Notes: generated by a model not told the origin, from the sequence alone. A DNA stretch of 64,000 nucleotides from Lepisosteus oculatus (GCF_040954835.1 NW_027168394.1:112501-176500), one strand, 5' to 3'. Counted from the first letter of the stretch, positions 10,300-22,104 are shown. A program made the numbers and translations.

Positions 10300-10395
10300 G
10301 TTTAGTCCATGTTGAAAAGATAAGAAAACCGCCACAACGTTTCATCTCGGAATAAATCTTTACTTGTTGTTTTGCAGCCTACCCATTCTGACCTA
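10300..10395 (+). repeat. Foldback repeat, compact internally deleted copy
   Basis: It begins CCATGTTGAAAAGATAAG and ends with CTTTACTTGTTGTTTTGCAGCC, the complement of the outer end seen at 9370-9400. In between is CACAACGTTTC. Both outer arms are present but most of the inner palindrome is gone. Confidence 0.45.
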
Positions 10396-10599
10396 ACTCC
10401 TCCCTTGAAATTCCCTAACAGATAAGGGTACGTAACGGCTCATGCGATGCTCAGTTGCAATTTGTCCCAAAACAAACAAGAACAGCAGCTGAGGGTTTGA
10501 GTTTGAACATGCACTGTATTAAAGCAGCTTTTATTCCCATTGATAAATGCTAGATATTCCTACAGAGATTCTCCAGGTAGTAAGCGATTCCTGTTTCTG

Positions 10600-10745
10600 T
10601 TTCTATTTCTGTTTCATATATATATATACAGTATATATACAGTATTGTACTATTATTATATAATTGTTACACTGTGGCTGTGTTGTGTGTGTTAAGCTGC
10701 TGTTGCACTGCAATTTCCCTCACGGGATCAATAAAGTATCTATCT
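10600..10745 (+). repeat. AT-rich simple sequence and retroposon-like 3' tail
   Basis: A short TTTCTGTTTCTATT run and a TATATA tract (10615-10645) precede a segment ending TTGCACTGCAATTTCCC, CACGGGATCAATAAAG and TATCTATCTAT. The last part resembles tails of fish retroposons that end in a tandem ATCT repeat. No coding part is attached. Confidence 0.4.
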
Positions 10746-10750
10746 ATAAG

Positions 10751-10830
10751 AAGACATTACCAACAACGACCACAAGATGGAGATATTGTCTAGACATTAC
10801 CAACAACGACCACAAGATGGAGATATTGTC
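10751..10830 (+). repeat. 40-bp minisatellite, two units (locus 1)
   Basis: Two copies of a 40-bp unit, GACATTACCAACAACGACC then ACAAGATGGAGATATTGTCTA, start at 10753 and 10793. The same unit occurs twice at 14639-14717 and three times inverted at 35001-35120, always next to the GGCAAAGC/GCGATAAGGTAAAATC flank. Confidence 0.85.
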
Positions 10831-10859
10831 CAAAGAGGCAAGAGGAGCAAAGCCGCGAT

Positions 10860-13800
10860 AAGGTAAAATCATTTTTTGTAAGAGATTGCTGTCAGAATGC
10901 ACATCCGTATCCCAAACAGAATCTCTAGTAAAATATGATCATTTGTGAAACAGGCAATTGAGTGTCTGCTACAATATGATTGCTACAGATGCAGCCATTC
11001 AAAATGCGCGGGCGTACGCTGTACGCAGTCTACCACAAGTTACCGGTAAATACCGCGAGTTACCGGTAAATACCGCTAGCAAAATAATAGTATCCGGAAT
11101 TTCCGCAAGGTGGAGCTAATAAAGCTCAACTTCTCATGTTTGAGCTGTAGCCATCAAAGTCTTTAATGAAGATATTACTAATAGTATTAATAATAAATGA
11201 ACTTGGACAAGCTGTAAACTCAAAGTATTGCCCTGGTCCACATTATTTTTTTCATTGCCCGTCTTTGTAAAAGTAACACCACAGCATTTCGCAATCACGC
11301 ATTTTTTTCCAATCATGCAAAGTACAGTAATTTTTGAGAATCGATTCACCATGCCTTTCACATGCTCATAAAAGAGGTTGATTTAGGAACATAAACATAT
11401 TACCGTATGCAAACTTTACTGTATACAGTTTGTATATGTATATGTATATGTATATTTAATGTCTTAACTGTGCCCGTTTAAGTATTGAATATTTATATGG
11501 AATTTTACCACTGAAGGGAAATCTTAGTGCCTGAGCATAAAAAGAATAGGAGCATACTGGAACACGTGTGAAGGCCATAAACGATATTAATTTTGGAACA
11601 TAAACATACAGTATATGGCTGGTCTCGGTACTTTAAAGAAAACATACACGAAACATGGTTTCATTATGACCAGAATCGGTCTTGAGATATTTTTAACTTG
11701 ATTTACAGTATTTGAGAGGTATGTCTTGACACCGATACTACGTAAATACTCCTCACGTATATGTTTCTAGGTTTATATTATGCATTTCATACGGTCAAAT
11801 TGCTTTTGAGCAACTGATAAGAAGCGCGAAACGGTATGCCCAGGGCGTTTTAGTTTTCGTTTTGTTTTAATGCAGTGCAGTGGATTGATTAGAGATATCA
11901 AGTACATACAAGTCATTTTTTAAATGTTGTAGTTCGTCTTGTAAAAATGTTACAAGTACATCATCTGTCAACAATTACACAGGTTCTGTTTCCATATTGC
12001 GGTTTTTGGTTACGTAATATTATTTTCTAATTTCACGTTGTGAATATATGATTTGGGCAAACAGAGCCGCAAAGAAGTACATTATGGGTTGTTGTTGTTT
12101 TTTTGCAGTTTTATCTAAAATAAGCGATGCTTAAACCTTTGTCTGATTCTTGTGAAACTATCCACACGACAGTTACCTAGGAGTTGACTTCAGTGATGTC
12201 ACTGATGGGATGTTTCTAAAAATCCATCCTCTGTAAAACATCTTCTCTAGTTGTTCTGCATATGTATTCGCTAATGAAGCTGTGTTTTTCTGAGCCTGGT
12301 TCTCTACATTTCTGTATGAACCAGCTTAGAGGGCTAAAGACAGCTTGTGTTTAAATTGAGTGTAAGGTAATTTATGCTTCTAAAGTCATGGTCAGCATTT
12401 ATTATTGTACTGTGCTGTAAACTTCTTCTGTGCCTAATTACATTATTTTATAGTCGATAATGTTTCTGTAGTGCTTTTTCAGCCCTCAGCATGTGTCTGC
12501 GCTGGTGGTGCTGTGGGTTAGGTTCCTGACTCCTATGTCACATGGTCTGTGGTTGAATCTCATGGAACTATGACTTTAATTTTTAACAAACATTTCTTTG
12601 AAAAAATGAAACATTTCCCTTGGTCAGAGATTAAATAAAACCTCACTCGCATCAAAACAAATTTATATTTCTAAATATCACAACATGATCGAATTTACGT
12701 CTTTTTAATAACAATGAATAGTCACCTATGCGTTACAAAATAAACATTTATATTGATTTGAATTGCGTTTTGATTTAAATCGTAAACGCGTGTTTAAATA
12801 TATGTGTTTAAAGGCGATATACTGTATAAAAGCGCTGATTCTTATGGAATGTGTTCGGCCGGGGATTCAAAAAAAATATTTTTTTTAATCGCGTATCTAA
12901 GGAAAATTGCAGTATAACTTTGTTCATGCACAAACAGTGGCATGTTACATTATAATTTGGGTGTCTCCTCTTGCCAGAAAGCTCTAAATTGCATTTTGAG
13001 TGCGGTTTTTGACTTTTTCTAAATTGCAACCCATAAATAAAGCTGATACAGTTTAGACTTACTGTATTCTAAACTGTATTACAACATCACATTGGACAAT
13101 GCAACGTAAATTGCAAAAATGCACTTGGAATCTATCCTAGCCCTACTATGAAAATTATTTAAACTGCGACACTTATCATTCATCTTTAAATAAACTTTAT
13201 TTTATATAGCGTTTTAAGCGAATAGGTAATTAGATTGCTCATAAACCTAATCGCTTTTTCTACATAAACACAGCGTGATTGCTCTCTGAAAATGGTTTTT
13301 TCTTTATATTTAGGCTCAGATTTCAACTATAGATCGTATTATTATGAACTTTCTTGGAAAAATGTCTTTTATGTAAACCATGTTTGCTATTAATTCATTT
13401 AGGGCTAAAATACGTTCATTGTCTTCCAATCGAGTCGAGTTGACATTGGAAGCTTGCCACGCCCGGACTGTTACACCAACGCATTAGCATGTTGAAGCGA
13501 TTTCATTGAGGAGGCCATCTACTAGTTAACACTGTACTTCCTACTTTGAAAATACCTGTGAAATTGGTTTAATTCGTCACAGCCAGCACTCCGGCAGAGA
13601 GGGGGGTTGTACTCGTTAATGTCTGATGACATACAAGTGGAAAGATTACAGATTTTAACCGTCTTTTTTCTGAACCAGGGAAAATCTGATCATGTTTCTC
13701 TATAACAATAATAAAAAACTTTATTTTCAATTATTTTACATATCCCGCTTGCACATCGCATGACTTTAATAAATCTATTCTTTATTAATACTAAATAAAT

Positions 13801-14180
13801 AATACTAAAAATACTTCAGCAAATAGGTCACTTGATTTTTGGAATAATTCCAAATAGCACAATGATCCACTGGCATCCCTGAAGTCTGTTTAGTGCATAA
13901 TCTTCCAAATACAATCACTAAGCAATTATAAGAATTATACCATCCTACTTCTTTGTGATATCCTGTAAAAACTAAACCTATTTTTATAAGGCTTTTACTC
14001 AAAAGATTTCCAAACACACAAAGCATTTGTGAAGTACTATAGTATTTCTAAAGGTTACTGGTACAACATCAATCATTAAAGCTTAACAATAAAGTTTAGA
14101 TTGCTGACTATGGACTAACTACATTAACTAACTGCAATGCAACACTATACATTTTACAAGAATATCTGGTTGAATTCTTG
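10860..14180. other. AT-rich non-coding stretch built of dispersed repeats
   Basis: No credible gene is seen. 11.03-11.08 kb holds a short tandem of TACCGGTAAATACCGC. 11.09-11.64 kb is the inverse of 43.7-44.45 kb. 12.60-13.08 kb is the inverse of about 42.1-42.44 kb. 13.34-13.62 kb matches 41.54-41.87 kb directly (block CACGCCCGGACTGTTACACC). 12.45-12.63 kb matches 52.31-52.50 kb directly and contains a segment at 12500-12570 that resembles a very decayed tRNA-derived SINE head. Confidence 0.65.
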
Positions 14181-14199
14181 CATTTGTAGCCAATTTAAT

Positions 14200-14640
14200 G
14201 CGAGAGAAATAAGCCAATTTAATTATTTCACAAAAAATAATGTGATATAAAATGGATGTTTTTAACTTTATTGTAGTGTTTTAGAAACTAATATGTCTTC
14301 AAAAATGGTTGTTTTTCACTCCTAGGAATGAAAGCTGTTGTTATATAATGTTTATTTTCAAATTTTGAAAAATCAAAGGATTCTAGCTTTCTCCCCTTTC
14401 AGGCATCGGACACAGAGAACCTCATGGTTTTCCTAAAAATCATTTTTTATGTTCCCTGGTGTTCCAAACTTAGTTTTAATCAATTTTAATTTGTTATTAT
14501 GTTAAAAACAGGGTAATAAATTTCTAATTGGACTATAAATAATGTCATATTGTCTGCTATAAAACTGATGTTTTCAACTCTATTGTAGAGATTCTAGAAT
14601 CAACTAATAGAGAATTGAAATAAAAAAGGGCATAAGAAAA
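14200..14640 (-). repeat. Inverted copy of the 380-bp tandem family
   Basis: The sequence is the reverse complement of 35.14-35.52 kb, with shared blocks such as CAAAGGATTCTAGCTTTCTCC and CAGGCATCGGACACAGAG. It carries one diverged unit of the family that is tandem at 35.14-36.3 kb. Confidence 0.7.
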
Positions 14641-14717
14641 CATTACCAACAACGACCACAAGATGGAGATATTGTCTAGACATTACCAACAACGACCACA
14701 AGATGGAGATATTGTCC
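14639..14717 (+). repeat. 40-bp minisatellite, two units (locus 2)
   Basis: Same unit and flank as at 10751-10830, again two copies. Followed by the shared GGCAAAGCTGCGATAAGG segment. Confidence 0.85.
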
Positions 14718-14759
14718 AAAGAGGCAAGAAGGGCAAAGCTGCGATAAGGTAAAATCATT

Positions 14760-16340
14760 TTTTGAAAGAGATTGCTGTCAGAATGCACAACTGAATCCCA
14801 AACAGAATCTCTAGTCAAATATGATCATTTGTGAAACAGGCAAATGAGTTTCTCAGGTGCCCATTGCTCATTTTCAGACACATTTATGCAATACTTTCAC
14901 CATGCGTTGAGCAATAGGGATTAAAGATACCAGAGGTAAGGTTTAAAAGTGATTCTGAGGTGCAACACATCAGCGATACAGCTAGGCATCTGAAATGCGG
15001 GGTTTGAGAGCCCTTCAGGGAACACCGTACCCTAAAGGTACCAGAAGTCCACTAGTATAAGCATTAAGTCACTGTCACCCCTGTTACAATGTGATTGCTA
15101 CATATCTTCATTTCTTTGGTTTTTAAGGAGTAAGAGTGCAGGGGGTCTAAATCTGCGATCCAGTGTGTTGAAGTATTTCACAACACTACCTGTAGCCCGT
15201 ATGGAAATAAATACTAATTCTGATTATTGCCCTGGGCATGTACCAATAAATCACTGAGCATATATCACTGTGTTGAAGCTAGAGACCTGTATGTAATATT
15301 ATGGTGCTAAAATGTCATTTTCACATATATTAATGTAATAAATGATTGCTTATGCTTAATAAACAAATCTAATTAAAATAAAAACTTAAGTTTTGTATTT
15401 GTCTTGTACCATAGAACATGATTTTCTTTGTATTTCAAGCCCACAAAGTGTCCAAATGATGCACGACATGATATAAGGAAGATTATCACATGAAAAATCG
15501 GTATTATCTTTCTCATGAAAATGCATTCCTTTCATTACCTTTTAATTTTTAAAATGAACTCAAGTTGTGTATAATGTAATAATTTAAGTAGAATAGATTC
15601 TAATAATATAATGATCCAGTGTGTTGCACTACTTCACTGCTTCACTGTTCTATGCCGTCTGGAAATAAATCCTCAGACTGCTTACTGCCCTGGGCTTGTA
15701 CCAATAAATTACAGGAGCACATCTATATATCACTGCGTTGAAGCAGGAGACACACAATCACTGCAAACACATCCTAAATACAGTGTTCCAGCACCTTTGA
15801 CCTCATCCAGAACGTATCATTTCTTGAAAGGGATTGCTGTCTGAATGCACATCTGAATCCCAAACAGAATCTCTAGTAAAATACGATCATTTGTGAAACA
15901 GGCAAATGACTGTCTCAGGGGCCCATTCCTCATTCTCAAGACACATGTATGCAGTACGTACACCATGCATTGAGCAAAAGGGATCAAAGACACCACAGGT
16001 AAGGTTAGAATTCATTCTGACTATATTCTAAAATATTGGACTCATATTCTTATGATGGCAGACATGATGCTGCGTTTAAAACCGGGGTTAATGGACATTA
16101 TATGACTGTCAATTCTGTTTTGTTTTGGAGACACTTGGCTGCCTATATGGTACAGTGCAGCGTGAAGGAAACATTTTCCAAAACTGTGTCAGCTCAAAAG
16201 TTGTAAGAGAACCTCTCCAGCTGCTTTAACTCTCTTCATTTTTGTCATTTAATTGTCTGTCGGCACTATGTGGCAGCGTTGCATGACAACCCATCTCACC
16301 ACGGAAAGGAACCTAACAGCTTTGGTAAGAGAGGAGAAAA
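14760..16340. other. Non-coding repeats, inverse of 34.42-35.0 kb
   Basis: Blocks at 14.76-14.88 kb and 15.83-15.99 kb (containing GAATCTCTAGT and GATCATTTGTGAAACAGG forms) are direct copies of each other. Both are inverse to 34.43-34.58 kb and 34.86-34.97 kb. No gene recognised. Confidence 0.6.
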
Positions 16341-16345
16341 GGACC

Positions 16346-16419
16346 TGGCCAGTAAGGGGCTCGAACCCACGACTTTGACGTTATCAGCACCATGCTCTAA
16401 CCAACTGAGCTAACCGGCC
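16346..16419 (-). tRNA. tRNA-Ile(GAT)
   Basis: 74 bases. Acceptor GGCCGGT/ACTGGCC, discriminator A, D arm TAGCTCAGTTGGTTAGAGC (perfect A box), anticodon stem TGGTG/CGTCA with two G-T pairs, loop CTGATAA giving GAT (reads ATC). The T stem GTGGG/CCCTT has one T-T clash. A TTTT terminator lies just downstream at 16337-16340. Vertebrates mostly use Ile(AAT), so GAT is the less common form. Probably active, perhaps weakly. Confidence 0.85.
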
Positions 16420-16945
16420 TCACGACAGTGGTCCTCTCTGTGCAGCGCCTTTTACTTCCATTGACAAATGATAGCAATTCGAAGAGAGATCCTTCAGACC
16501 AGCAAGCAAACCCACGGCTATTTCGGTTTTCTATCTAGGCAACGTTGGTGTCTGCAATAGCATACATGAAAGCGTGATGCAATTTCTGTGGCTACATTTG
16601 TTGCACGTCATGCACAGTAAGAGTGTTTCTAACACCAAATAAAAAGTCAACAATTAGCGATCACGCCTTCTCCTCAGTTAACCCACTGAAACCCTTGCTG
16701 TTAACAGTTCTTTACTGCGTGCTTTAAGAACACCTACATAATGTGTCAGTTCTTTCAGCTTTATTCATTAGGTTTTCAAAGGCATAAGTAGAGCACCAGA
16801 GGCGCGAACGTAAGATGTGTGGTTATCTGAAGAACTCATTTCCATGGCAGCAGGGCCAAGTGATTCAGCGTATTTATAGTACCAGGAATGGAGAAGCGGC
16901 ACTTCGCCTTTGCCGGGGAGGCACAAGGATACGTGTGGCAGACGC

Positions 16946-17027
16946 CATAGTCGGCAGGATTCAAACCTGTGCAGGGAGTTCGCAACGGATTTCAAGTCCA
17001 TCGCCTTAAACACACGGCCACGACTAC
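16946..17027 (-). tRNA. tRNA-Ser(TGA), weakened
   Basis: 82 bases with acceptor GTAGTCG/CGACTAT, anticodon stem ATGGA/TCCGT and loop CTTGAAA (TGA). The long variable arm is disturbed (GCGAACTCCCTGC), the D arm reads CCGTGTGTTTAAGGC instead of CCGAGTGGTTAAGGC, and the first T-stem pair is lost. The damaged A box suggests poor Pol III recognition. Confidence 0.75.
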
Positions 17028-17848
17028 AGCAAGCTCACCCCCGCCGCATTCCTCCTATAATCTAACACAGAGTGCGAGGTGGCTGCGGAAACTTTTTCAA
17101 AGTCGCTCTCCGTTAAAAAAAAATAAATACCTTTGACAAAATACGTGCCGGCAGACAGACATGCCTCAGAGGGTTTAAGGCTGGCTTCACGTTCAAATGA
17201 TAAAGTCTCCCCGTCCGGATGTCAAAATGGAACTTTGGCAGACAGAAAAAACATCAACAAACCACAAATGTGGACAAGGATTTTACAAGCTGCACCACAC
17301 TGCACTTTCCAAAGCATTTACATTCCTGTTAGACGCAGGAATTGCCTTTGATTTGCGCGCTTACGAACGCCATGGAAAACGAAACAAAACTAAAGCCCTC
17401 AGCTCCTGCACTTGATTATAATGCTGTTACGTGTCGAAGCAGGAATTTATGTCATCCTACCACTGCAATACGGGGAATAGAGGGAAATGAGCACACGCTA
17501 CGTATGTCTCAATCACTCCCTAGAGTCGTAAGGCGCATTGAAGGGTGCACACCCATCATTAATCGTTGCGCCTCTGTGAAAGGAAAGCTCTTGAGCAGTC
17601 TTTGAAACAGCTCGGATGAAACACTTGATTGCTTCCATGTGCATCTGGAGCCCATTTCTTATTTTCACTTCACGCCGCCCAAAGCATTTCTAAAACAGGA
17701 GATTCGTGTTTGGGAATGCGCCCTGCCCTACGAATAAAACAGGTCTACGGGTCTGAAACCTGCTCCACGGAAAACAGTTCTGTTGCGCTTTTGATCAAAG
17801 GGAGATTCGCTGTTCTTACTTTTTGATGACATAACACCCAAAGGGGCT

Positions 17849-17935
17849 TCTTTGGAGCTGGATTCCAACCAGCATCCGAAAGTTTCTTGGCGGTATCCTT
17901 TACAGTCCTCTGTTCGGTCGACAAGGGACAGAAGG
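17849..17935 (-). pseudogene. tRNA-Tyr(GTA) pseudogene with intron
   Basis: On the minus strand the order is CCTTCTG (acceptor), a scrambled D arm, AGAGGACTGTAA (anticodon stem and GTA loop), about 15 bases of intron, AACTTTCGGA (3' anticodon stem side), T arm GCTGG TTGGAAT CCAGC and TCCAAAG plus A. Vertebrate tRNA-Tyr genes have an intron at exactly this place. The D arm/A box is lost and the acceptor does not pair. A second copy with shared changes is at 22019. Confidence 0.65.
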
Positions 17936-18381
17936 GGGCAGCTTTCCTCACACACACAGTGCAATGTACTGTAGTGTTCCCGTTCATTGAATTCGCAGTT
18001 CTGCATCAGACCTCTAACTCGTTTCCTTAGCTTGGATTTAAGCCATGAAGCAGGCTTCTAGTCTATAAACGTCTAGAGAAATCACAAACTATTTGAGAGG
18101 CCATCATCCCAGGGGAACTGACAAAGTCTATCCCTAAACACCTAGCGCAATCTCTCGAGAGACTGTCAAAAACCGCTTTCTCCGTTTGCGTTGCAAGTAA
18201 GTGAAAACGCGGTCTCAAACCAGAGCCACTTGGCAGCAGCGGCACGTAAATACTGTTACTGTCACTGCTCGATACTGACGTTAGCCTACTATACCATGTT
18301 CAGCCACCACTAGGAAATGTACGGCTCTAGTACTGGAGCAAACAACAGGAGGGCCAAAGGCACACGGGCACACATGGAGAG

Positions 18382-18463
18382 TGACGAGAATGGGACTCAA
18401 ACCCATGCGTGCAGAGTACAATGGATTAGCAGTCCATCGCCTTAACCACTCGGCCACCTCGTC
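18382..18463 (-). tRNA. tRNA-Ser(GCT)
   Basis: 82 bases. Acceptor GACGAGG/TCTCGTC, D arm TGGCCGAGTGGTTAAGGC (perfect A box), anticodon stem ATGGA/TCCAT with loop CTGCTAA (GCT), long variable arm TGTACTCTGCACGC, T arm ATGGG TTTGAGT CCCAT. The discriminator is A here; G is seen in the other copies and is the usual base for this isoacceptor. No T run lies close to the 3' end. Confidence 0.87.
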
Positions 18464-18837
18464 TAGGAAACTGGGCTGTCCAGACATGGGTTGCAGCGCT
18501 CCAGATGATCTTTTTCTTTTTTTTCCCTCGTACTCGAGGGTCATTTTCCTGTTCCACATGCGATTTCAACATTTTCCTTGGGAGATGTCAAGCCAGCAAG
18601 CCACTGGTTCAGTGGCCATTGTGGAGTTCAGTGGCCCTGTTGTACACAGAATGCACATTGAGCTCCTTGGACATGAAAAGTTCCAGATAAAAGCCATTTG
18701 TCATCCTTTCTCTTGGTGTCGATGTTGCTATTGTATGTAAAGGTGGCAACTTGCTCAGCGAACAGGCGGAGCACACACCGAATGCAGATGTGTCTGAGTG
18801 GTGTGTCCAAGTGGCTGCAAAACGACAGCACTCCCAG

Positions 18838-18911
18838 GGCGCCGTGGCTTAGTTGGTTAAAGCGCCTGTCTAGTAAACAGGAGATCCTGGGTCCGAATCC
18901 CAGCGGTGCCT
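18838..18911 (+). tRNA. tRNA-Thr(AGT)
   Basis: 74 bases, perfect acceptor GGCGCCG/CGGTGCC with T discriminator, D arm TGGCTTAGTTGGTTAAAGC, anticodon stem CCTGT/ACAGG, loop CTAGTAA (AGT, read as inosine-GU in the cell). T stem CTGGG/CCCAG is perfect, but the T loop is TCCGAAT where TTCGAAT is normal. A T6 terminator starts directly after the gene. Confidence 0.9.
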
Positions 18912-19468
18912 TTTTTGTTCTGTGTTCTCGAACAGAACTGGTCATTATGGACAACCGCCTACAGCTAGACCTAATTAAATGCAAGTATTCATTTCCTGTC
19001 TTTAACGCGACTTGTTTTTCTTAAAATGGATGCAACTTGCAAAACATGAAATACAAACCTTGCTAATCAGTGCTAGCGGCTGGCAAAAAAAAAAAGAAGT
19101 CAGCAATGTTTTTTTTCTTTAACCTTAACCCTGCTAATGGAGAAGAGTTAAACAACCGAGTCTATGCAGCTTAAACGGTGCGCACGTCGGGTTCTTAGCT
19201 GAAAGGGTGGTAAATCACGCTCACCCCAGTTCTTAATCTTTTAAAGAGGATACAAAATTGAACCTAGTCGCCACATCACATACATCCTGTTCAATGATAA
19301 AAAGGTAACATCTATCCTTGCTCCAGAGTAAATCTCACGTTGAAGGCATCTTTTTTTTCACTTTACCGTGAATCGGGCTCGGCTGCACAGAGGAGAGAGC
19401 AGAGCAATGAGGTCACTGGGACAGGGGAGTCACATGCTGGCGGTTTGAATACGCGGAAGATCACTGAG

Positions 19469-19558
19469 GGATCCACAGTATATGGACCCTCCGTGCGCCA
19501 TCAGTCCGCACTCCGGACTCTGAATCCTGCCATCCGAGTTAAGATCTCGGCGGAACCT
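19469..19558 (+). pseudogene. tRNA-Gln(CTG) pseudogene, copy 2
   Basis: Same 90-base decayed gene as at 1907-1996, with CCGAGTTAAGATCTCGG in the T arm (one pair better than copy 1). The inserted segment before GCACTC is shared. Confidence 0.75.
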
Positions 19559-20083
19559 GAGGCGCAGTTCCTTCTTAAAACGTAATCTGGTGAGCATTTC
19601 TAGAATCGTACTTGTATAGATGCAGCCTTTAATGTGTTGCTAGGTTAAAATTGATGACTTCTTGTATTTCAGTAGGTAACTGCCCTCTTGATTTCAGATT
19701 CAATTTCTTTATTACAGGGGCGCTTTTATGAAGACAGAGTCATGTTCAGGTACTTTGCTTGATGGAGGAAGCTCATTTCGGACTCTGTGATCTGCTCACC
19801 TGGAAAGGTCTGCTGTACTACTAAAAGAGAGAAGTAGAGTCTGGAAGAAGGGACAATTTTATGATGCTTTGGAAGGTAGGTTTTTTTTTCTTTGAAATCG
19901 AAATGAATCAGAATATCAGTGCAAAAGACAAACTCTTGGTTTGGTTTAAAGAAATATGGTTTTAAAACAGACAAAATGTAGAAAACAGGTGTTTCTCACT
20001 TTTGGAAAAGAATGGACCGGGGGTAATAGTTTACTAGTTGCAGTGCTGAGCTCACCGGGTTGCAGTCCTGCAATGTCACACGA

Positions 20084-20156
20084 CGGCCAGTGGCGCAATA
20101 GATAACGCGTTTGACTACGAATCAGGAGATTGTAAGTTTGACTCCTGCCTGGCTCG
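20084..20156 (+). pseudogene. tRNA-Arg(ACG), decaying copy
   Basis: 73-base relative of 2521-2593 with anticodon ACG. First acceptor base C instead of G, D loop changed (GCAATAGATAACGC), T stem GTAAG/CCTGC with an A-C clash, and T loop TTTGACT. A T5 run follows at about 20161. The B box is probably non-functional. Confidence 0.7.
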
Positions 20157-21114
20157 GGTCGTTTTTAAACGCATCGGGCTACTCCCCTAAGTAGTCTGAG
20201 CTACTTACTGCATTGTAATCGTACTCAGTAAGAGATTTCCTTCATGTAAATGAACTGCACCTGACAGCTTTAGGAAATCACCTGGGCTCAGTACGGTGCT
20301 GAGAGCTCAGCGTTGCTGTTGTTCTAATTAGCACGCACTGCATCGGCTATGAACCCGAACTTTTCAATTATTCCGATCATTAAGTCAACACGTAGTCCAC
20401 ATGAAAGGTAGAAATATTCTCTTGTCTGTCTCTTGTTTGTATAGAACTGAATGTCCCTGACAATGTACTGTTAGTTTTAATTGAAGAACGGCATTTGTGT
20501 TCAAATATACCAGACAAGTTTATGTAACTGCTCTTGCGACACTAAGTTGTAATTAGTCAAGAAATAAAGTCGAACAACAGCTGCGGGTTTAATTCTGAAC
20601 GTATGAGATTGCAGCGCCTTTTACTTCCATTGACAAATGATAGAGATTTGAAGAGAGATCCTGCAGACCAGCAAGCAAACCCACGGCTATTTCGGTTTTC
20701 TATCTAGGCAACGTTGGTGTCTGCAATAGCATACATGAAAGCGTGATGCAATTTCTGTGGCTACATTTGTTCCACGTCATGCACAGTAAGAATGTTTCTA
20801 ACACCAAATACAATGTCAACAATTAGCGATCACGCCTTCTCCTCAGTTAACCCACTGAAACCCTTGCTGTTAACAGTTCTTTAATGCGTGCTTTACGAGC
20901 ACCTATATATTGTGTCGGTTCTTTCAGTTTTATTCATTAGGTTTTCAAAGGCATAAGTACAACACCAGAGGTGCGAACGCAAGATGTGTGGTTATCTGAA
21001 GAACTCATTTCCATGGCAGCGGGGCCAAGCGATTTAGCGTTTTTATAGTACCAGGAAAGGAGAAGCGGCACTTCGCCTTTGCCGCGCAGGCATAAGGAGA
21101 CGTGCGGCAGACGC

Positions 21115-21196
21115 CATAGTCGGCAGGATTCAAACCTGCGCGGGGAGTCCCCAACGGATTTCGAGTCCATCGCCTTAACCACTCGGCCACGACTAC
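21115..21196 (-). tRNA. tRNA-Ser(CGA)
   Basis: 82 bases. Acceptor GTAGTCG/CGACTAT, D arm TGGCCGAGTGGTTAAGGC, anticodon loop CTCGAAA giving CGA (reads TCG), intact long variable arm GGGGACTCCCC, T arm GCAGG TTTGAAT CCTGC. It sits where copies 1 and 2 carry Ser(TGA), so one base has switched the isoacceptor without changing the amino acid. Confidence 0.87.
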
Positions 21197-22018
21197 AGCG
21201 AGTTCGCCATCGCCGCATTCCTCCTTTAATCTAACACGGAGTGCGACGTGGCTGCGGAAACCTTTTCAAAGTCGCTCTCCGTTAAAAAAAAATAAATACC
21301 TTTGACAAAATACGTGCCGGCAGACAGACACGCCTCAGAGGGTTTAAGGCTGGCTTCACGTTCAAATGATAAAGTCTCCCCGTCCGGATGTCAAAATGCA
21401 GTTTTGGCAGACAAAAAAAACAACAACAAACCACAAATGTGGATAAGGATTTTACAAGCTGCACCACACTGCACTTTCAAAAGCATTTACATTCCTGTTA
21501 GACACAGGAATTGCCTTTGATTTGCGTGCTTACAAACGCCATGGAAAACGAAACAAAACTAAAGCCCTCAGCTCTTGCACTTGATTATAATGCCATTACG
21601 TGTCGAAGCAGGAATTTACGTCATCCTACCACTGCAACACGGGAAATAGAGGGAAATTAGCACACGCTACGAATCGTCTCAATCACTCCCTAGAGTCGTA
21701 AGGCGCATTGAAGGGTGCACCCCCATCATTAATCGTTGTGCCTCTGTGAAAGGAAAGCTTTTGAGCAGTCTTTGAAACAGCTCGGATGAAACACTTGATT
21801 GCTTCCATGTGCATCTGGAGTCCATTTCTTATTTTCACTTCACGCCGCCCAAAGCATTTCTAAAACAGGAGATTCGCATTTGGGAATGCGCCCTGCCCTA
21901 CAAATAAAACAGGTCTACGGGTCTGAAACCTGCTCCACGGAAAACAGCTCTGTTGCGCATTTGATCAAAGGGAGAGTCGCTGTTCTTACTTTTTGATGAC
22001 ATAACACCCAAAGGGGCT

Positions 22019-22104
22019 TCTTTGGAGCTGTATTCCAACCAGCATCCTAAAGTTTCTTGGCGGTATCCTTTACAGTCCTCTGTTCGGTCGACAAGGACAG
22101 AAGG
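22019..22104 (-). pseudogene. tRNA-Tyr(GTA) pseudogene with intron, copy 2
   Basis: Counterpart of 17849-17935, one base shorter. It has the same anticodon arm AGGACTGTAA, intron and T arm (GCTGG TTGGAAT ACAGC, one more mismatch). Confidence 0.65.

Larger units (their letters stand above)
16440..18260. repeat. tRNA array unit, copy 2 (3' part only)
   Basis: Copy 2 begins abruptly at GCAGCGCCTTTTACTTCC, right after the Ile tRNA, and is colinear with 20.61-22.43 kb. It holds Ser(TGA) and the decayed Tyr. The spacing of Ser and Tyr to their next copies is 4169 and 4170 bases, giving the unit length. Confidence 0.85.

Noticed and set aside
12480-12580. tRNA-like phrase with GGTGGTGCTGTGGGTTAGG (also at 52360)
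   Set aside because: It resembles the head of tRNA-derived SINEs, but no cloverleaf forms and no isotype can be given; kept only as part of a repeat.
18698-19024. Recurring open frame beginning MSSFLLVSMLLLYV around the Thr gene
   Set aside because: It runs straight through the Thr tRNA gene and recurs only because the unit is duplicated; no family match.
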